Made by a program: the position numbers and the translations under genes | The notes under the pieces: generated by a model | What the model was told of the DNA's origin: nothing | Database searches by the model: none | Seen by the model: only the letters and a program-made list of their open reading frames with translations | Shown here: in pieces, positions 59,373-64,000 of the stretch | Layout: the number at the start of each line of letters is the position of its first letter | Numbering within the stretch: position 1 is the stretch's first letter | Source of the DNA: Chaenocephalus aceratus | Taxonomy: Eukaryota; Chordata; Actinopteri; Perciformes; Channichthyidae | Direction of reading: 5' to 3' | Assembly: GCA_023974075.1 (NCBI GenBank) | Contig: CM043790.1 | Coordinates: 18,243,883-18,307,882 of the forward strand | DNA length: 64,000 nucleotides

Positions 59373-62100
59373 ATGTAGATGATAGGCAAGATGTTAAGAA
59401 TATCCAGACAATCAAATAGAGTCCAATAGGACAGTATGGGTACGATTATCTATGTTAGGTCTTTAAATCTCAGTTTTATAGTAACATTTTTTGAGGAATT
59501 TAGATTTAGTGTATCTATAAAATAAGCAAATAGGAATGGGTTTTTGGTTGATGTAATATCAGAAAAATCCTATAAACATCCAACAGTGGCATAAAACAGT
59601 CTTACCCTGTTTTGCAATCTTTTCTACAATGGTTTAATGTATTTAGAGATAATATAAGTGCTACCACAGTGTTAACAAAATCTCTGATGGTTGACAATTA
59701 TACACAGTTTTAAAAAAACATTGCCAGCCAAAACTACACTTGTCACATGCTTTGATTTGTATTCCTCAAATACAAACAACACGTAAAAAAGGTGATACCA
59801 AGCTCAGTAACACATCTATAAAACAGCAAGGTACTTTTATTATATGGCATTATATTAAAGCAGTGTTCATATTAAATGTTGTGTAGTACTCTCCTTTATA
59901 TTTTTATATATATATATATATATAATAATTACATCAAACTATACAACAATGCAGGGGGGACACATTTTGGCAATTGTAATAACTTACTGTAATTGTAAGA
60001 ACTAAGATGTCCGCTATCTAATAAACATTCATGTGTTTTCTCTGATGCTGCCCTCAGAACAGACTTATTGCTACCTTCCCCTCTTTGCAAACCACTAGTG
60101 AGTAACACAGAGCGAGTCATTCGTTCCAGTACTGACAAGAAATGACTAGAACCGTCATTCCTTAAGTAACCTGGAAGAATTGTGGCCCATTGCCACCCGA
60201 GCGACTGAGTTGCTTGAAAGATGTATTTTTGAGGTTTCTGGTTTACTGCCCCTTTGAGGATGGGAAGCCTACACCCTTTTGACGTTGAATACGTTTTGTG
60301 ACCACAGCCAACTCCCAGCACTGCTGTACTCAGTCTTTTCACAGTAGACTTCTTGACATGCCATAGTAGGGAAAGCAGAGACCTATTTATTCACATTGAT
60401 GAAGGATGCATTCCACTAAGCTGTCACAGCTTCAGGGGTTTGGTATTACTCCTGCTGACTGTGTACTTGTTTTTAGTTACATCTGGGCATTATTCTATGA
60501 AAATTCCAACTGTTTGCTGTGAAAAAGGAGCTGGTCAAGCAAGAAGTTCTGGAAACAGGGCTTATTAAAAGCAAACATTTGAGCTTGACGTGCTTTTTCT
60601 ACGCAGACCTGTCAAAAGTCTTCCACAAAACAAAAATACCTCATGGTAATAGGAGGTAAATCTATTCAGAATCAGAGAGAAAGGCAGCACAGGGCTTGAA
60701 GTGCATCCAGACACAGGGGGCACTGTTGCACTCAGTTTCATATGGTGGGCCAATACTAAGCAAAGGCACTGATCTGTCTGAGTCAATGGATTCCACTCTT
60801 GCATTTATAAGTGGACACACAACAGAGCATGTCAACATGACATGACCTTTCCATGATTATCACTTAATCACATGGACACTGTTACATACATTATCGGTTG
60901 TGGTATAAGGGATGTGTCATAATGGGGTTAGGTTAGTCAAATATGTTAGTTAGATAAATATGGTGAGTAACAAGATGGGGATAAACAAAAAGAACATGTA
61001 TTTGTTACACAAAAGTATAATTACTACTTTCTGAATCTTTTGCTTTCAATAACAGTGACGCACTAAGCACATTATGTATATTGCAGTTGGCTCAACATAA
61101 CTATCAAACACGACATGCAATAGAAGGAAGGTTCATGTTACCCAAAACTTAATCCAATATAAAACAGTAAACAGTAATATACAGAGCCATGGTCAGCTGG
61201 AATTCCAGAGTGCTTTTCAAAAGTTTGCTTAAACAACATCTCTGTATCATATATATAACTTTCTGTGGGTATGTGCAATCATGGATTGTATTATTTATTT
61301 TATGTTTGACTTAATGATGGTTATAAGCCAAACCCCAGGAAGAATAGCCAATGCTCGTGTTAGTGCTAATGGGGATCCTAATAAAGAACAAAAGAACAAT
61401 TCCCATTTGCTTGTGAAACACTGGGTATTATTACCCTTGCTGCTAAATACCAACCAACTATGTGCAATATATGCCGTTAAAAATGTGCTATATACCTGGC
61501 TGCTAAATCCTAAGAACTGTTAAAGGATGTGTATTTTGAAAATTTTGAAAATGATGTAACTTTTTGTTTTCTTTATATTTTTCTTATATATTTTTTCTTA
61601 TATCATAACTTAGTACTTTTTAATGCATGTAACATATGTAACATATGTAACATTAAGCTGTCTGTGGCTCTTTTTTCTGCTGTAACTACGTAAATGTCCC
61701 CTCTGTGGGACTAATAAAGGGATTCTGATTATGAACAGATCTATGATCTCTTCGAGTCCCAAAGGGGGCTAGAGAGTCAGCTAAATATCTTCAGTTTATG
61801 CCCACATTAAAGACATACCTTGTGAGGAACGTACTAACTAAATCTTTTCTTATTTTAAGAATTTGAAAAGCCAAACACACCTGGATCTAGATAACTCATG
61901 AGGCAACATCCCAGTCTCACATGTGTGTCTTGTATTTGTCCAACAGAGGGCGCAGTATCACCATTATCGTGAAGGTTTGAGTTTAAACGATAATTTTCCT
62001 CATAAATACATATTTTAAAGTTGAAACTAGTAAGGTATTAAACAAGTCCACAAATGACATATTACAGTATGTTAGCGTTAACGTGACAATTAGCATTGTA
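59373..62100. other. Gene-poor DNA with one unrecognised ORF and LINE-type tails
   Basis: The - strand frame 59929-60342 (137 codons, LSTAVLGVGCGHKTYSTSKG, QSLGWQWATILPGYL) is long for AT-rich DNA, but I do not recognise it. An (AT)n tract lies at about 59902-59922. GCTAATGGGGATCCTAATAA near 61366 and GTGGGACTAATAAAGGGATT near 61704 resemble 3' tails of fish LINEs. Confidence 0.35.
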
Positions 62101-62127
62101 ACGTAAGCTAACTTAATTCAACTAAAG

Positions 62128-62219
62128 ATGACTCCTCGTGTTGGAGGAATGTATCAGCTAGCACAACTGCAGGAAATGCAACATGGGGAGAGAAAGGTGG
62201 AACTACCTCTTGTTAAAAT
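62128..62219 (+). CDS. Candidate short first coding exon
   Basis: An ATG at 62128 opens 30 codons (MTPRVGGMYQLAQLQEMQHG...) and runs into a strong donor GTAAGT at 62220. The peptide is not recognised. It could be a first exon of a + strand gene continuing off the window, or chance. No second exon was identified. Confidence 0.3.
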
Positions 62220-62266
62220 GTAAGTACCGTATATGTACAAAAAACAGTTATTAAATTATGGCTTAC

Positions 62267-62605
62267 CGACCGTGTGTTATGTCAGTTCCTCTGTGTCAAA
62301 CTTTCCTTCAGTGAGAGTCCTCCCGCCGCTGCTCGTACGCGTGCGCGGTGCTGTCACTGTGTCCGCCGCGGAGAGCCAGACAGCTGCAGACCGCCGCGGC
62401 ATGTGGACCAGGGCGAGGGGGTGCGTCCGTTTGACCAGCATCGATTTCAGCGAAGCGAGTCGACAGTCGGGGACAAGCCTTCAGCACAGTGGCACTGGCA
62501 GTATTTAGGTGACGCGGCTCCCCATGGACAGCGAGGGGGAGAATGAGAATAGTGGATATTGTTTGTAGGCACCGCGAAGCAGAAGAAGGGGAAGTCACCC
62601 AAAAG
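62267..62605. promoter_or_regulatory. CpG-rich segment with opposed splice donors, probable bidirectional promoter
   Basis: CpG density is far above the window average between about 62320 and 62480. A + strand donor GTAAGC starts at 62606 after CCCAAAAG. A - strand donor GTAAGC (62266-62261) follows TCG on that strand. This suggests divergent 5' exons sharing one promoter. Start sites and genes are not identified. Confidence 0.45.
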
Positions 62606-64000
62606 GTAAGCAGCGACGACGGCTGATACGATAGCGTCTCCACTAAACTAGTTACTCCTCACTCACTTTACAATTATTGGCGCTGGAAATGCTCGTACGT
62701 GGGTGGCCATAAAATACATGTCGCCTGGGTCTCTTTATCTGGTCATTTTGTGTTTTTACAACTTGCCAAATCCACTACACACCAGTAAAGGAAGCACTAA
62801 TTGTATCGAGTACTCATGCGTATTCATGCGTATTCATACAGCTGTGCAACGTTAGAATGTGCTCCCATGTGCACTTGATTGATAGAAATGAAGATTGATG
62901 GTAGTTTTTGTTCTGGGAACTGATACCCTTTACTGTAAGAGTATATGGCTTGCTTAACATATCCTCACTGTGGTAAAAACAATGACCGAGCGCTTCTCTA
63001 GGGGAATTTCTGATTTGTGTCACCCTTCACGGGGTTTCCAGCTTTCTAATGCCATGCTAGGATGGCAAGACGTGGTATCCGTCTGCAAGACGTGGTATCC
63101 GTCTCTTAATGTTATGGTACCCATTCCAACAAACAGTATCTGTTTTCTGTTGAGATATATTTTGGTATGATGGCAATTCTCTGCTTTAGCCTTGACATCC
63201 TTAAGTTCCGCATGTATGCACAAAAACAGATATGAGGCAAGTGTAAGAATCAGGAAATATACGAGTGGTCGTCGAGACATAGCTCTTGTCATTGAAGAAG
63301 TAGGATTTACCCTAAGCAGAACACGGATGCCCCAGCTACAGAAGTAGGTTACTGGTCTGTGTCATGCCATGCGTGGTCCCCTCCTGAAGGCTGACTGGAC
63401 GTCTCGCTGGTTCATGCAGTGGGGGAGGTTACAGACAGTCTGAGTGAAACATCTCCGGCAGGATTTAGCTCTCATCCTCTACCTCTACCAGATGTCTGCT
63501 GCTGGGCATTGTTGTAGGCTACTGTCACTGCCCCCCTCATTGTGTTTCTGTTTACAATGTAGCAGATGTGCATGTTGCTAATGACAAAGCTTGTTAATTG
63601 TTTGTATCCATTTTCATTAATTTAATTGGTGTGCATCATTGTTTGGGAAGGAAACAGATTAATATGTTTTGTGTTTGCAGTTGTATGCTTAATGGTGCAC
63701 ATGATCTAATTATCTCTATGTAATGACGAATTATTTCCCCTTTGATTTACATGCAGACATATATGTAAGCACAGATATAGCATGGAGTGTTTTGTTATTA
63801 TAGTTGTTGAGCCTTTAGTGTTTCACATTCTGTGACACTATGCTTGTGGTTTGAGGAGAGCCCCCCCTCTGCCCTACCCTCAGCATTTATTTTCTTGTTC
63901 ATTGTGTCCCTTCTTTGGCTCTTGTGTTCTGCATGAAATTGTTTGATTTCTGATCATCTTTGGTCAATAGTTAACAGATTTACAATATTTGCTCCCCTAA
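62606..64000 (+). other. Probable first intron of a gene leaving the window
   Basis: No exon or recognised repeat was seen. A 20-bp direct duplication with AGACGTGGTATCCGTCT lies at about 63067-63106. Confidence 0.3.

Overview
This is vertebrate genomic DNA, almost certainly from a teleost and probably a percomorph. Genes have many short exons with GT/AG junctions, long AT-rich introns, and transposable-element families typical of fish (L2 and Rex1-like LINEs, DIRS1-like elements, many hAT families, Tc1, tRNA-derived SINEs). There are no operons and no bacterial features.

Host genes. (1) At the left edge (645-1132, + strand) are the last two exons of a glycosyl-hydrolase-31 protein of the MYORG / SITS-binding-protein type. 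(2) The centre is a complete carnitine O-palmitoyltransferase 1 gene on the - strand. Eighteen constant or alternative coding exons between 42642 and 27503 join in frame to 772 codons, preceded by a non-coding exon near 45.54 kb and followed by a 3' UTR reaching an AATAAA near 25.9 kb. Its most notable feature is a tandem pair of alternative exons at 36225-36312 and 35658-35742: one is CPT1A-like, the other CPT1B-like, and the reading frame allows exactly one of them. (3) Near 62.1-62.6 kb is a CpG-rich segment with opposing splice donors, probably a promoter for a gene continuing off the right edge.

Mobile DNA. About 6.8-24.7 kb is almost pure transposon. A DIRS1-like element (6807-13288) keeps an intact tyrosine recombinase ORF but has lost its reverse transcriptase core, and a hAT element with an 8-bp target duplication sits inside it. 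Forty bases further on is an 11.4-kb unit (13329-24706) with inverted arms of about 550-600 bp and a 7-bp flanking duplication. It holds two small hAT elements and a Rex1-like LINE; the LINE is split by a hAT, which is split by a second, nearly intact hAT with a BED-type zinc finger. Target duplications let the nesting order be read directly.

The right third (45.8-59.4 kb) holds LTR-like segments in inverted orientation, a deleted Tc1 copy, an array of about ten ~170-bp repeats with an oppositely oriented unit 3 kb away, two L2 LINEs (one nearly full ORF2, spoiled by one stop and a hAT insertion), two SINEs and a fragment of an LTR-element aspartic protease. Two more DNA elements lie in introns of the CPT1 gene.

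All calls come from reading the sequence and recalling protein families; no database search was made.
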